This document shows, piece after piece, positions 24,297-36,061 of a stretch of DNA of 64,000 nucleotides. The position numbers and the translations under genes are program-made. A model generated the notes under the pieces. The model had not been told where the DNA came from and did no database searches. It saw only the letters and a program-made list of their open reading frames with translations. The stretch is from Selaginella tamariscina. Lineage: Eukaryota; Streptophyta; Lycopodiopsida; Selaginellales; Selaginellaceae. Location: positions 362,854-426,853 of the forward strand of contig PUQB01000137.1 in the NCBI GenBank assembly GCA_003024785.1, read 5' to 3'. Position 1 is the first letter of the stretch; the number at the start of each line of letters is the position of its first letter.

Positions 24297-25135
24297 GTGA
24301 TTTCCATATTATACACACCATACATGGCCTGTATGTACACACACGTGTCAGCTATGGACAAGAGCCGCAAGGTGTGCATAGAACATTATGGCATGATTTT
24401 CTTTTTTCTTTTAAATAATTCATAGCATATTATTAGCTATTATGATAATTATTATTCTGTTGTACTCTCTTCACTTTTGCTTTATATACCAATTTCCCGC
24501 CTCAAAATTCCTAGCTGTGTTGCACCATGTGGTCTACACTTTAATCACTCAACCACCTTGTGCGTGCGTGCGTGCGTGCGTGCGTGTGTTATACATATAG
24601 AATGCTCAAACAACAATGACTATTCATAGTCTTAGCTGACTATTCTGAGCATATAGATTATCATGAACAAAAGTTTATGTTCGACCGTATATGTCAAGCT
24701 CCGTACCGTATGTATGCATATACATACACGTACACGTACACGTATGTGTATGTATGTATGGCTCAGCAAAGTACTTCTCTGAGTCTTGAAAATGCCAGTG
24801 CAGAGCGAGCGATCAGTCATTGCAACTTAAATGTAAATAAACAAAACAGGTCAGTAAACCAGAGACAAATCCCGGCCGTTAATGTTCATACGTGTGAGCC
24901 GTCCATTAGATTTGCAGCAGATCTTGGCCGTTGAAAATCTTCCGTCTCAGAATTGCCCCAGAGAGAAGAAACACAGTTCCTCACGGACAGTGATGTTGTC
25001 CCTTGTTCTTTTTCCACCTAGAAAATTACTGTGCACATTATATTTAGTTGAATCTCCGTGATTTCCCTGTGTAATCCTATGGTATAATATGGAAGGTGAA
25101 CTGTTCAATCAGTAAAGAATGTTGCAGGAACAGCA
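24297..25135. other. Intergenic with (TGCG)n microsatellite at about 24560-24588
   Basis: Spacer between two plus-strand genes. It holds a TGCG tetranucleotide run, CGTACA/TATGTA runs near 24719-24757, and otherwise nothing recognised. The promoter of the pseudokinase gene must lie in its last part. Confidence 0.55.
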
Positions 25136-26757
25136 ATGAAGATGCATTGCTTCACAACCCACAAGAAGAAGAAGGTCCCAGTTGTTCAGGAGCCCACAAT
25201 GAGCAGAACACTGTCTGCACCTGCTTCGTACGGTACATCAAACATAGCTATGCAAGGATCTCCAGTTGTATAAACAAGAACATAATGGATCCATGTCTCC
25301 ATTAATCACTCACTCAGGAGGAGGATACAACAGTTTAAGTGGATTGCGAAGGGACTCTGCATTTCGGGGACAGCCGTTACCACTTCCGACTCCGGAATCT
25401 TGCGGTGTTTCTTCAGCAATCGGATTTATGCCGTCTCCACTCAGTAAGAGCAACTTGGCAAACTGTTCATCCCCTCAGACAGGCACTTCCAGATTGGATA
25501 CAAGCAGTGTGCCTCTCCCTCGACCGCCTGGGGTTGTGGAGAGGCTCTCCTCTGCACACATTAGCTTTGCACCGGATACTGCCTGTATTGGGGAGTCCGG
25601 CAACGGGCCTGCTTTTACCTGCACTGTTTCTATTGATTCCCCACAGAGCTCCACACAGGCTGTTTTGATTCGACTTGCGGATACTACAATGCAGGTACTT
25701 CTTTTTTATCATATAATTTCAATAAAATATGTTAAAGATTACACACACACGCACGTACACACATATTGTATAAATCTGGATATATATATATTTTAGGATA
25801 CCAAGGCGTGGATAGAGCACGTGAAGGAAATAGCGTGCATGAGGGATGTGCATCTGAGCAGGATCCTCGGTTTTAGCTTTACCACAGACGAAAAGCTAGT
25901 GGTGTACGAACTCCAACCCAATGGCAGCCTGGACAAGCTCCTGTACGGACGTGCCAGTCATACACCTCCTCTCAACTGGCAGACCAGAGTTCGAATCGCG
26001 ACACATGCTGCTCGAGGGCTGGCTTTCTCCATGAGAGATCCCCAAACAAGGTATGCAACGTATGTGCATATATAATATATTTGTGGTTATACCGATGTTT
26101 ATGCAGCTCATGTATAAAGACTTTAGAACATTTAATATACACCTAGACAAGGATTTCAGAGCTCGGCTGATGGGTTACGGTTTTACCGAGGTCTTTGGAT
26201 ATTGCAAGATCACCTATGGTCAGTGAATCAAATAAAACATTGTAAATTATGACTAAGCTCCAATAGCAGGTTGCAGCATATGCAGCACCTGAACTTGTCA
26301 CCGGACAAGCTCACGCTTCGACCAAGAGCAATGTTTGGAGCTTCGGCGTTGTTGTTAGATTCTTACGGAGACAGAACAGGGAGGACATGTTCCCTGAGCA
26401 GAACATATTGTGAAGTGGACAGCCCCGTATCTCAACAACGAAAGCAAGCTCTTCTTGTGTGGATCCTGCTCAAGGGAATGTTCCCCGCCAGATCCGTTGC
26501 ACTGTTTGCGAAACTGGCTTCCCAGTGTGTACAGACTGATCCTGCTGTGAGGCCGATGGACGAGTTGACAATCCCTGGAGCGCACAGGAGACAGAACAGA
26601 AGACGAGTTCGTGTTCGGAACTCGCGAAGCCGCTTATTGAAGCTCTTAAGGAATGCACTAGTCCTGTGAAAACTTTGGCTAGGGACGAGAGCATGCAGAA
26701 GAAAGTGGTCAGCCGGCTTGTAAAAACACTCTGTTCCTCCACTGAAGTTTTTGATTA
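25136..26757 (+). pseudogene. Receptor-like cytoplasmic kinase (RLCK VII-like) pseudokinase, frameshifted in the C-lobe
   Basis: The N-terminus MKMHCFTTHKKKK and the following Ser/Pro-rich tract resemble plant RLCKs. Exons near 25136-25227, 25315-25692, 25799-26051, 26106-26218 and 26269-26757 form a kinase: a loop GESGNG, hinge VVYELQPNGSLDKLLYG, LNWQTRVRIATHAARGLAF, catalytic loop YKDFRTFNI, then ARLMGYGF, APELVTGQ and NVWSFGVVV, ending with a tail that stops at 26755-26757. Key residues are missing. The ATP-binding Lys of the VAVK strand is Ile (AVLIRL), and the DFG motif reads GYG. HRD is YKD, keeping the Asp. It therefore cannot be a normal kinase; RLCKs act beside receptor kinases at the plasma membrane. 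Around 26450 the frame changes between NNESKL and the segment LLKGMFPARSVALFAKLA, and again near 26560. The breaks may be decay or assembly error. Confidence 0.75.
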
Positions 26758-29127
26758 ATAACTGACTTGTATATCCTGTGTTAACTAGTTGTATTCACGA
26801 GTGTAACTTCTACTTGGGAACAATGTTTATTGTGAAGTATATGCATGTGTGAGTACTGTATGTATTACACATGTATAGTGACACAAGTGTAGTGATTTGG
26901 CCTACCACCACATCCAGGTTGGCGATCATATTTCCGAAAAGTAGTTCATATAATATACGACCACAAGGGCGTTGATAATAATGTTTAAGTTAGAAAGATC
27001 TATATTTTCAAAAGCTGTTCATATTAACGGCCATGTTTTCAAAAGCTGTTCATATAGTTGCTGTAATATCCAAGGACGAAGGGCCTTGATAATAACGCTT
27101 TAAGTTTTGCTGTGAAAAACAAGTAGTTCAGATGGAAGATAAAGGGATTTAGACGTCACCTCCGTGTTTCTTTTGGATATGTAGATTATGGGTTGCAAGT
27201 TCCACTCAATTGTTCATTTTACATTTGAAATTCATAAAAAAGCATGTAAAATTTGGATGACTATTCTATTTGATTGTATTCAATAGCTAAATTCTTGGTT
27301 AATTAGTGTTTATTGTGTTTAATGCGTGTGAATAAGATCATGTACATTTCATATAGTTATACAGAATTTTGTACAGTGCGATAGCAACAACATTTGATTA
27401 GAGTCTTAAATTTATTGTGATAACATTAATTACGGGTGAGAGTCTTACGTTAACTTTTTACCTTACTTGTGATAATTTTGTTTTAAATTTTTTACATTAT
27501 CCTGATTATAATAATTTAAAGGGATTTGTCTCTGTTTCTCATCAAATATTACTTTTTTCATAATTTGAAACAATTTTTTTATAATCTAGTTTTTTCACTC
27601 AAACAAGCTTAATGCTCACATCACTAGTTCTTATTCTTGAGTAGTGTTTGTCTCAATAAGTTTAAGTATTTGATTCATTGTTAATGTAAAAGTATGCAAA
27701 TTTAGAAAGTACTTAGACACTATATATTAATCGATAATGCAAGGACTTTCAAAGTGGAAATTAAGAAACATTTGTTGAATAAGTTATTAGTAATGTAAAT
27801 TGTTATTATTAATATAATTTATAAATAAGTTTGTTATTTATTATGAAGTTCATGAGCATGTGAATCATATTTGATGCTTAAACTTAACTGGTTCTTGCAA
27901 TTTTACTTAGATATCACTGTTAATTTGTTAAATAATTTAAGTTAGAATCAATGATTTACTAAGTTAAATTAAGTTTCAAAGTATTAACAAATTTTAATAT
28001 ATGATAAAGATATTTCAAAAATTATATCTTTATGAATTTGTGGCCGTGCACTTTAGGTCATATTTTGATATATAAGTTGTGTCATCATATTTTTATATAT
28101 ATAAATTGTGTCATCATATTTGTGGTCATATAGTTTAAATATTTTTATATATCAAGGCATATTCATGTGTCACAGTTAGGGTTTTTCTAGGGTTGATGTT
28201 TGATAAGTTATGTTTGTGATAATAAGTGTAACTTTTGACTTTGAAGTGCTTTAATTAACATAATTTATACTATGTTAATTCTTTTTTATATATAATTTTT
28301 AAGGTCATGTCACATGTTCAATAGTAAAAGATTGACTTTGACAAACATACTTATTTATGTTTAAAGAATATATAATGATTAATATTAATGCTCTTTTAAG
28401 GGTATTTCTTGTGAATTCTATATTACTTAATAATGTTTTTGTCCAGTGTTTTAATTTAATGAAAGTCCTTTTACGATGACTTATCATTAGTGAGCCATGA
28501 ACAAAACATTATAAGACGTATGGTACTCAATTCCATTTTTAATTAAAATGGTTTATTATATTTTATAAGGATAATTTACAAAGATTAATTATACCTTTAA
28601 TTTATGTTTTATACTCCATGTGGGTTTATTGAACTCTCCTTTTATCCAGTGTCATTAACATGTATTGCAAAACTTACATTCATTTTATTACATGAGTATG
28701 TATTTCAATATAATTAGATATAGTCAGAATTGTCAACTTGTTCAGCTTGATATTCCAGCATTTTATAAATAATAAATGCGTTATAATTTATCAATGTCTT
28801 TCATCATTTTAAATTAATTACAATAAACATTTTTCATGTTTTTTCTCAAAGGAATCAATAACACTTTTAAATACAGTTGTTGTGTCATTAATATTCATTT
28901 GATTCAACGTGTTATCTTATAACACTTTTATACAAAACCAGATACTTCTATATTATGATCCAAGTTTTCATTACATAAATATTAAATATTTAATTAAGTG
29001 TTAAACACTTTCATATTTATGTATCGAAAATAATTAAATTGAACATTCGAGAACACAATTTTTAAATATGTAAACTTCAAGTGATGGTATTTCTCCAATC
29101 AAAACATTGTATGTGTATGATCTATAA
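26758..29127. other. AT-rich intergenic block with a local duplication
   Basis: About 2.4 kb without a supported gene. Near 27007-27056 the phrase ttttcaaaagctgttcatat occurs twice, and ttgataataa followed by a variable tttaagtt stretch occurs near 26973 and 27089, so a unit of roughly 110 bases was duplicated and diverged. Confidence 0.55.
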
Positions 29128-29628
29128 TTGTTTAGTGAATTATCATTAAATTTACTAAGTGGAGATATGAACTCAGCGTGTGGATCCTTTGCATGTGGAA
29201 TCTACCTAACATCTGGGACGGGCTCTATTAGTAGCGCTGCCAAAAACCCCCGCTTCTGCTTGCTCGTCGTTCCCCAAGTCCATCAACATGTCCTACCACT
29301 TTTAGTAGGATTTGAAAAATGTATCAATTTGGTAATCCATTAAAAGTAAAAGTATATACATGTGATTATCTCATACATTCTATCTGGACGCCACATTCAA
29401 ACTTTCAAGAGGAAGAACAAGCAGGTGATGATGAAGAGGCGCCGCTGGTACTTTTTGGATACGTTGTCTTCGTCAAGCTCAAGTGATATATGCAAATTTA
29501 CTGGTTGGAGAAACTCAGTGTTAGCTAGGCAAAGACTAAAGAAGCTCTGAGCGTAGATGGAGCATGTTAAGTTGCTGCAAAGAAGGCTTGTTGAGAACAC
29601 CGAGGTGAGCATGAAGTCTTATATTTTT
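29128..29628 (+). other. Possible gene remnant, uncertain
   Basis: GC content rises and two short open stretches (29168-29343, 29362-29550) code for Ser/Cys-rich and Lys/Arg-rich peptides (KRKNKQVMMKRRRW). A donor-like gtgagc follows at 29605. No family is recognised and no complete gene can be built. Confidence 0.2.
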
Positions 29629-31780
29629 CTATAATAACACACAAGCAGTAGTAGAAATTGCATTGGCCAGCAAAGAGTGTATGCCAGTGGTGCATGCATA
29701 TGCAGAATGTAGAGCATTTTGAATGGTGGTCTTACCAAGGGTGTTATCACTTCCGCTTCTTCTGAAAAGGCTGGTTAAGTTGGAAGCATCAGGAACAAAG
29801 GGCATGTTCTCAACCAGATCCTCAGCATCTCTCAGGTGGCCAGACCGTGCCAGGAGATCGATCATGCAACCGTAATGTGTTTTTGTGAACTCGATTCCAT
29901 AGTCAATGCTTACAGAACGAAAGCAGCTCCAGCCAACACACAAATCTCCATTGTGGTTGCAACTATGGAGGACAAACACAAAAGATGATTCATCTGGCAG
30001 AACTCCCTCCGCTATCATCGTGTTATAAATCCCAAGTGCATCATGGGCGTTCATGGCTAGAACAGCATTCCAGGCAGTCAAGTCGGGGACCTCCGGCATC
30101 CTTTCGAACATGCTCTCAGCTTGTTTGAGACGGCCACATTGGGTATATGCAGTAAGCATCATAGTATAAGCAGATAGATTACGGTCCGGCATCTTCTCCC
30201 ATACAAGTTCCACCATCTCTAAGTTTCTAGTGCGAACATAAGCTGACAGAATGAGGTTCCACGATACAGTGTTCCTGTCTGGCATAATACCAAAAAGGCT
30301 TTCGGTTTCATGAATTTCCCCAAACTCCACGTATCCTGTCAAGAGTGCATTCCAAGTGTCAACAGAGTGGTTTGCCATCCTTTCAAAGACATACTTTGCC
30401 TCTTCGAGTCGTCCGTTTTGTCCATATACCACGATCATCGTATTGCAACAGATGAGATCGGGACCTGGGACTGTGTCGAACATGTTCTTGGCCTCTTCGA
30501 CATGCCCGTCTTGGCCATAAGCTGCTATCATTGTAGTACATGAGACAACATCAACTTCTGGAATAGTGTCGAATACCCTCTTGGCATCCTTGAAAACTCT
30601 CTCCTGGACGTACATGTCCAGAATGATGTTGCAGCACACTCTATCCCGTTCTGGGAGCCTCCCAAACAACTTGTTCACCTCAGACGTATGTCCGTTCTGG
30701 ACATATGCAGCAAGCATTGTAGTCCATGAAACAAGATCCCGCTGGTGCATTCCGTCAAAAGAGCATTTTTGCTCCTTCCAAGTCTCCACTCGTAGAGAGC
30801 ATATCCAGAAGTGTGTTCAACGACACAAGAGTCAACTCAGGCATGCTTGAAGCAAACTCCTTTGCCTTCTGTACTTGTCCGGTCTGAGCATATGCAGAAA
30901 GCATCACATTCCAGGAGATTGCACTTCGTTCAGGGATCCGATCGAACAATGACTTGAGAGAATCGAAGTTCCCCTTCACGGAATATGCAGTAAGGAGGCT
31001 GTTCCACGAGACAACATCCCTGAATGGCATGTCTTGAAAAGCAAACTCGGCTTCTTTACAGAATCCCTTGGAAGCATATGCGTCTAAGAGAGCATTCCAG
31101 GATCTCAAGTTGCGGTCCGGCATGGAATCAAACACGGACTTAGACAGAAAGAGGTCCCCATTCCGGGCATATGCAGAGACCATCGCGGTACAAGCAACTA
31201 CATCGTGTTGTCTCATTCTAAAGAACACACTCTCTGCCTCGGTGAGGTCACCATTGTTCGCGTAAGATACCAACATAGTCGTCCATGCTACAAAGTCGCG
31301 TTCCGGCATTGCATCGAAGACGTTCTTAGCAGAGACGAGAAGCCCGGTCGAGGCATATGCAGCTAGCATGGCATTCCAAGATGCACGGCTCTTGGTGGGC
31401 ATACAGGAGAAAAGGGTCTCAGCCTCTTGCATAAATCCATTTTTTGCGAATGCAGTGAGCATCGTGTTCCATGAGACAGTGTCCTTGGCAGGTATCTGCT
31501 CGAAGAGGAGCTGGGCATCTTGCAAGTGGCCATTGTTTGTATATGCTGCAAGCATCATGTTCCATGAGAAGAGATCTTTGTCAAGGATTGAGTTGAAGAT
31601 GGAGCGTGCGTCATCCACGCTGCCGCATCTGCCGTACATTTGGACGAGAAGGTTGAGAAGGTATGAATTTGTTTGCAGATCGATGTTGTGAAGAACTGCA
31701 GTGTGTAGGCTCCTTGCTTCTCGTAGGCTCCGGCAAGACTTCACCAGTTCAACACATTTCTCATACGACAGTACCTCCAT
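29629..31780 (-). pseudogene. PPR protein of about 20 S-type repeats, one frameshift
   Basis: Two open frames, 31780-30755 and 30789-29629, are halves of one intron-less gene of roughly 715 residues. They break inside a run of four T at about 30770, where ...AKMLF runs into a stop while the other frame continues DGMHQRDLVSW. Nearly every repeat is 31 residues with the S-type pattern (DLFSWNMMLAAYTNNGHL, DTVSWNTMLTAFAKNGFM, DVVSWNSLLTAYSVKGNF). It ends in an E-like region (HYGCMIDLLARSGHLRDAEDL) with no DYW domain. Such proteins bind organelle RNA one base per repeat and may recruit a DYW partner for editing. The start at 31780 (MEVLSYEKCVELVKSC) has no strong transit peptide. One homopolymer break in 2.1 kb points to an assembly error or a very recent mutation, so the gene may be functional. 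Confidence 0.88.
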
Positions 31781-32104
31781 TCTCCCGCGCCCCGCTATAG
31801 TGATGTTTAAAACTTTTCTGGTATATTCTTAAAAGGTATACTAGAATATTCTTATTCTAATGTTTCATTTTGAAATTTGAACGCATAATTACCATCGTAC
31901 GAGTTCGGACCACCCGTACCCTAAATGTGCGGAGGGTACGACAAAAACAAATATATTTAACGGACTGTATTGTTTACATATTTATGAATATTATTATTAT
32001 TATTTTCTATTTGAAGTCTTACACATGTATGTACGTGCGTACAATGTTTAACAGACATATATACAAAATAGAAGTTTAAACACGCATTGAACACATTTGT
32101 GAAC

Positions 32105-32128
32105 GTTTAGAGGGTTTAGGGTTTAGGG
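32105..32128. promoter_or_regulatory. Telomere-like TTTAGGG run
   Basis: About two and a half TTTAGGG units in a row. It lies about 330 bases upstream of the PPR start at 31780 and could be a promoter telobox cluster or a tiny interstitial telomere repeat. Confidence 0.5.
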
Positions 32129-32199
32129 ATGTGCCACAAAAATCTACTCTCTCTTTCTTCCTGTTTTCCCGCGTGTGTGTGTGTGTCCGTGCGGCATGC

Positions 32200-33100
32200 A
32201 CCCAAACTCAATGAATGTATTCCGTATATAATGAAAAACCGTAGGATTGCCTGTAACCCACTTCATGAGCAAGAATCCCAACGTAGTACCAACTGTCCAT
32301 GGCCACTCACCCGAAACAAAGCAAACTTTATTACCCGCCTGCTTCAAGTGCGTAGCAAAACCGTGTCTGTCTCTCTGCACCCACGTGTGTGTTGTGTGCG
32401 CGTGTAATTTAGATTAACACAAGTTGCTAAATAAAATGCATGGACCCAAACCCAATGAATGGAAGTGTCCAAACCCGTAGGATTGCTTTTTGTGAAGTAG
32501 TACTAACTATCCATAAAGCAAACTTTACTGCCTGAGAGAATCAGATGCTTCAATTGGACCGGATATAATCTGCATAATCATGGTAACCTCTCTCTCTCTC
32601 TCTCTAATTTAACTTAAATACAATGCATGCACCCAAACTCAATGAGTGTGCTCCGTATATAACCGTAGGATTGCTTGTTATCCACTTCCTGAACAAGATC
32701 CGAACGTAGTACCAACTATATCCAAAGCAAATTTATTGCCCGAATTCTAGCAAATCAGGTGAGCAGGATCGGACATAATCTGCATAACCGTGGTAACCAT
32801 CAAATACCAACTACACATGTGCTGCAGTATTACTAGTTCTATCATCATTACACAGTATTCTTTTGTACTACTACTACTACATTCATTCACACTCTCGAAG
32901 GTCCACCGCCCCCTTTACAACTTGTGCCTAAGCCCTTATCCCATATAATTTAGCTTACACGCACTCAATGAATGTGTTCCGTAAAACCGTAGGATTGGTT
33001 GTTATCCACTTGATGAACAAGATATAGACGTAGTACTAACCATCCACTCACCCAAACAAAGCAACTTTCTTGCAGGGATCCCTGTTAGTTTTATTCCATG
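32200..33100. repeat. Four-copy degenerate tandem repeat
   Basis: Four units begin near 32200, 32440, 32629 and 32956. Each has the order caatgaatgt...ccgta, then aaaccgtaggattg, tatccactt, acgtagtac(c/t)aac and ccaaacaaagcaa or a close variant. The units differ in length because of indels. No open frame is shared, so this looks like a local tandem duplication of non-coding DNA. Confidence 0.75.
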
Positions 33101-34152
33101 ATAACACCTAGTATTCTTTATACTACTAGTAAAGGAAAGTATGTAGTATTCATGCCCTCCAATATCTAGAAAAGGTGTTTCTCAGGTGCCACCGCCATTT
33201 ACAAGTTGCATAATCTGTCTGCCGGGGGTGACCGTACATCCCCCAAATTTCTACCTGGGAATCTACTTGAGGTCAATTACAAGTGGGGGCTCCTTTTCGT
33301 CACAAGGACTTGACCCCGTTCATTGGCTGGGATGAAAGTTGCTTATGACGCTTGCACTTGACATCATCCATCCATCCTATAACAAATATAATCTGTTGTT
33401 CATACGTCCATTCATACAGTATTCCCATGTGTCAGGCTTTACATGACATGACTAAACTAGTATCTCTTGCATGTGCAAATGCTCCAGATGGATGATGTTC
33501 ACATTGTCTACATACATTCCTTACATAATTTAAACTATTCCTCTCTGTTTAATATCTTATCTCATCTAAACATTCTCCTGTCTTGCCATGTGAGTGTTCA
33601 TCATCCGGGTTTGTACATACATTGCATGGGTGTCATAGAGTTAAGTGTCAAACCCACGATTATATTCATAATTACACACACAGCGTTGAATGGCCCTACG
33701 TATGTCAATAATTACATATATTCTTTCTTTGCATCTACATTGATACATCCCAATGTAGCTGAGCTCCTGATTGAACATGGAAGAATGCATGAAGTCACTG
33801 CAAGCTGTGGGAGATGTGATGAAATATAAACTTAGATAGGGAGAAATGATATAAACCACATTGGCATGTCACTACAAGAATATCCCACATTGCACCAATT
33901 CAGCCCCCACTAAACAATTGCTTTAGTATATTCTCCCAGTGGTGGATGAGAAAGTCCAGCAGCTTCTGTGCTACTGCTTCCATGGAACTTATTGACCTTA
34001 GCCACATTTTGACCACTTTTATGTATATATAACTATTTCTCAAAACCAATTTACAAATAAGAAAGTTTCTTGCACAAGCAAACTTGAGAAACATAAGTGA
34101 AAAGACAAACCAATTGAAATATAAATGTATTAGAAGGTGTACGAGGAGTTGA
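33101..34152. other. Intergenic
   Basis: No supported gene. A short minus-strand open stretch at 33980-33900 (MEAVAQKLLDFL) lies downstream of the peptide gene and is too small to call. Confidence 0.4.
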
Positions 34153-34639
34153 TCACGCATGCGGCTGTGTGTGACTGTGAGGCGGGTGAAGCGCTACAGG
34201 GATGTAATCTGTGTGAAACACGTCTTCGACATTGTTGTCAATGCTCTTCTTCTCTTTGCTCGGCACCGTTGCTGCGTGGGTCGCCTCCTTTGGTACTGCA
34301 GATACATCTCTACGGTTCTCCACCAAGGCAGAAGAACGTAGCTCCAGCACCTGCAGAACATCCCATCCCACAGTAAGAAATTCCCACGTTCCATCTTCAT
34401 TATACAGCAGAATTAGATATATAGATGACAAGGAAACCTTGCGCGATCGGAAAGTCTCCACTCGCACTGCAGCTGGTCGATCCTCGTGGTGATATCCTGT
34501 CATGCACATAGTTAGAGATGTGATTTAGTAATAGAGCAACAAGGCTTTGCCACGAACCTGTTCCTCTGGCGTATTCCAGTGTCGCAATGAAGACTAGTGC
34601 CATGGATATATACGAGAGAGAAGAGAGCAAACACGCCAT
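34153..34639 (-). CDS. Small secreted protein with an RGF/GLV/CLEL-like C-terminal peptide
   Basis: Exon 1 (34639-34558) encodes MACLLSSLSYISMALVFI, a clear signal peptide ending near ARG. A GT-AG intron of 61 bases (34557-34497) leads in phase to exon 2 (34496-34153). An optional second intron of 87 bases (about 34436-34350) is also in frame, so the precursor is about 114 or 143 residues. Near the end it reads EDVFHTDYIPVALHPPHSH, then five residues and TGA. The 13 residues DYIPVALHPPHSH resemble the sulfated root growth factor (RGF/GLV/CLEL) peptides, which begin Asp-Tyr, carry a PP or RP pair near position 9-10 and usually end His-Asn. Acidic residues before the Tyr suit tyrosylprotein sulfotransferase. 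The usual final Asn is absent. Basic sites upstream (RSRK, ENRR) could be processing sites. The secreted precursor is well supported; the family is inference. Confidence 0.6.
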
Positions 34640-34754
34640 TGTGATAGCTGAATATATAAGCAATTTCCCTGTCGGTGTGTTGTGCTAGGAGAAAGCGAAG
34701 GACTCGAGCACACACTGCAGCAGCTTATAAGTTGCCACTTCCATAATATATATC

Positions 34755-34768
34755 TTATATATATATAG
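34755..34768 (-). promoter_or_regulatory. Probable TATA box of the small secreted-peptide gene
   Basis: A TATATATATA run about 115-130 bases upstream of the ATG at 34639, on the minus strand. Position and sequence suit a TATA box with a 5' UTR of roughly 90 bases. Confidence 0.4.
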
Positions 34769-36061
34769 GAAGCACTAGGTGAAGTCATTTTCAAATTTAT
34801 CTTAAACTCTAACAAGCTTTAATTAATCTCTTCTCCAAACAGTAATCGACATTGAAAAAACCAAGGTTTTGTTTCCTCAAAGGTATGCACATTACTGGAA
34901 CCCACACCAACAATAACATCACATATGCTACATTTCCCGCCGCCCTGGCTTTCTCTTTTTCGCTAGCATACTGCGTGTCCAAAGTTGAACCTTAGACGCT
35001 GGTTCTTTAAATCGCTGGTTGGTGGCTTGTCAATCTAATTCTATTGTTTTAATCTCTTTTGAGGAAACCTTGGTCGTGCTGGTACATTCCCATTGGGGAG
35101 CATGTTGCTTTCTTAGGTTGTTGCTTTATAGACTATACTATTATCAATTACCTCAAGGGAGTCAATAAAGCATAGAGCAACATATTTAATTGGTTTAATA
35201 AATTTCGTGTCGCTGTCTTTTGAGGAAAACTTAAACAAAGAATCTTTGGCAGATGATACCACCCCGAAGAAGATTAGCAAGGCAACAAAACAAGTTTAAA
35301 TATATACGTTTTTAATTAGAGTTTAATAAAACTAAGCTGTCGTGGCTCCTCATGCAACTCGAGTCTTGGGTACTAAAATACATATACATATGAATATTGT
35401 TCCACGTTAAAACAGCTCAGCTCTTTGTTCGTTAAAAAAATAATGCACCGTATTATCTTGCCACCGCATTCAAAGATTCATTTGGCTGAATGTAAATGTC
35501 CAACCAACCGACCTACACTAAAATAATAAGAACCGTGTCTGATCGTATCTCCGGGATATGACGGCCACACGAAAGCCTCCCCATGCATATATTATCAACA
35601 GGAGTGAGACACATGTACGAGCGTGGATACACATTCTGTGATTCTAGAGCTAACATGCATTAAACATGGAGATATTCGCAGCCGTCAGAATTATCTTGTT
35701 AAACTATATATTAATATGGAGGAGCCTCTTTGTTTGAATGTGGCGATCCGATCCTGCATGAAGATTCCTCTTGAATTTATATAATTTCAAGATTGTGGAA
35801 TATAATGGTTGGTAATCAACCAAACCACGATGCTAACAAGTCGTCGACCATTATATTAGTTGTGCTACAGTCCCCCACTAAGTGTTTCAACATCTACTGT
35901 TTAACTTACCTGTTAATATCGCGACAAGATCACATTTTTATGTAACATGTCTACTCTTTTCGTAACATGTCTCGAAGACCTGTTACAAAAGCAGGTCTAC
36001 TCTTTTTACAGCATGTTCAAGTCTTTCATGACATATAAATATAGTAATGGGTAACACACAC
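34769..36061. other. Intergenic
   Basis: No gene recognised. A short direct repeat (tctacttt or tctactctttt with acatg or gcatg) lies near 35949-36016. Confidence 0.45.

Noticed and set aside
25339..25668. Long open frame with Leu/Pro-rich product
   Set aside because: Shadow of the Ser/Pro-rich N-terminal exon of the RLCK gene, whose frame continues across splice sites into the kinase domain.
32105..32128. Internal telomere as a chromosome-fusion scar
   Set aside because: Only about two and a half units; promoter teloboxes of this size are common in plants.
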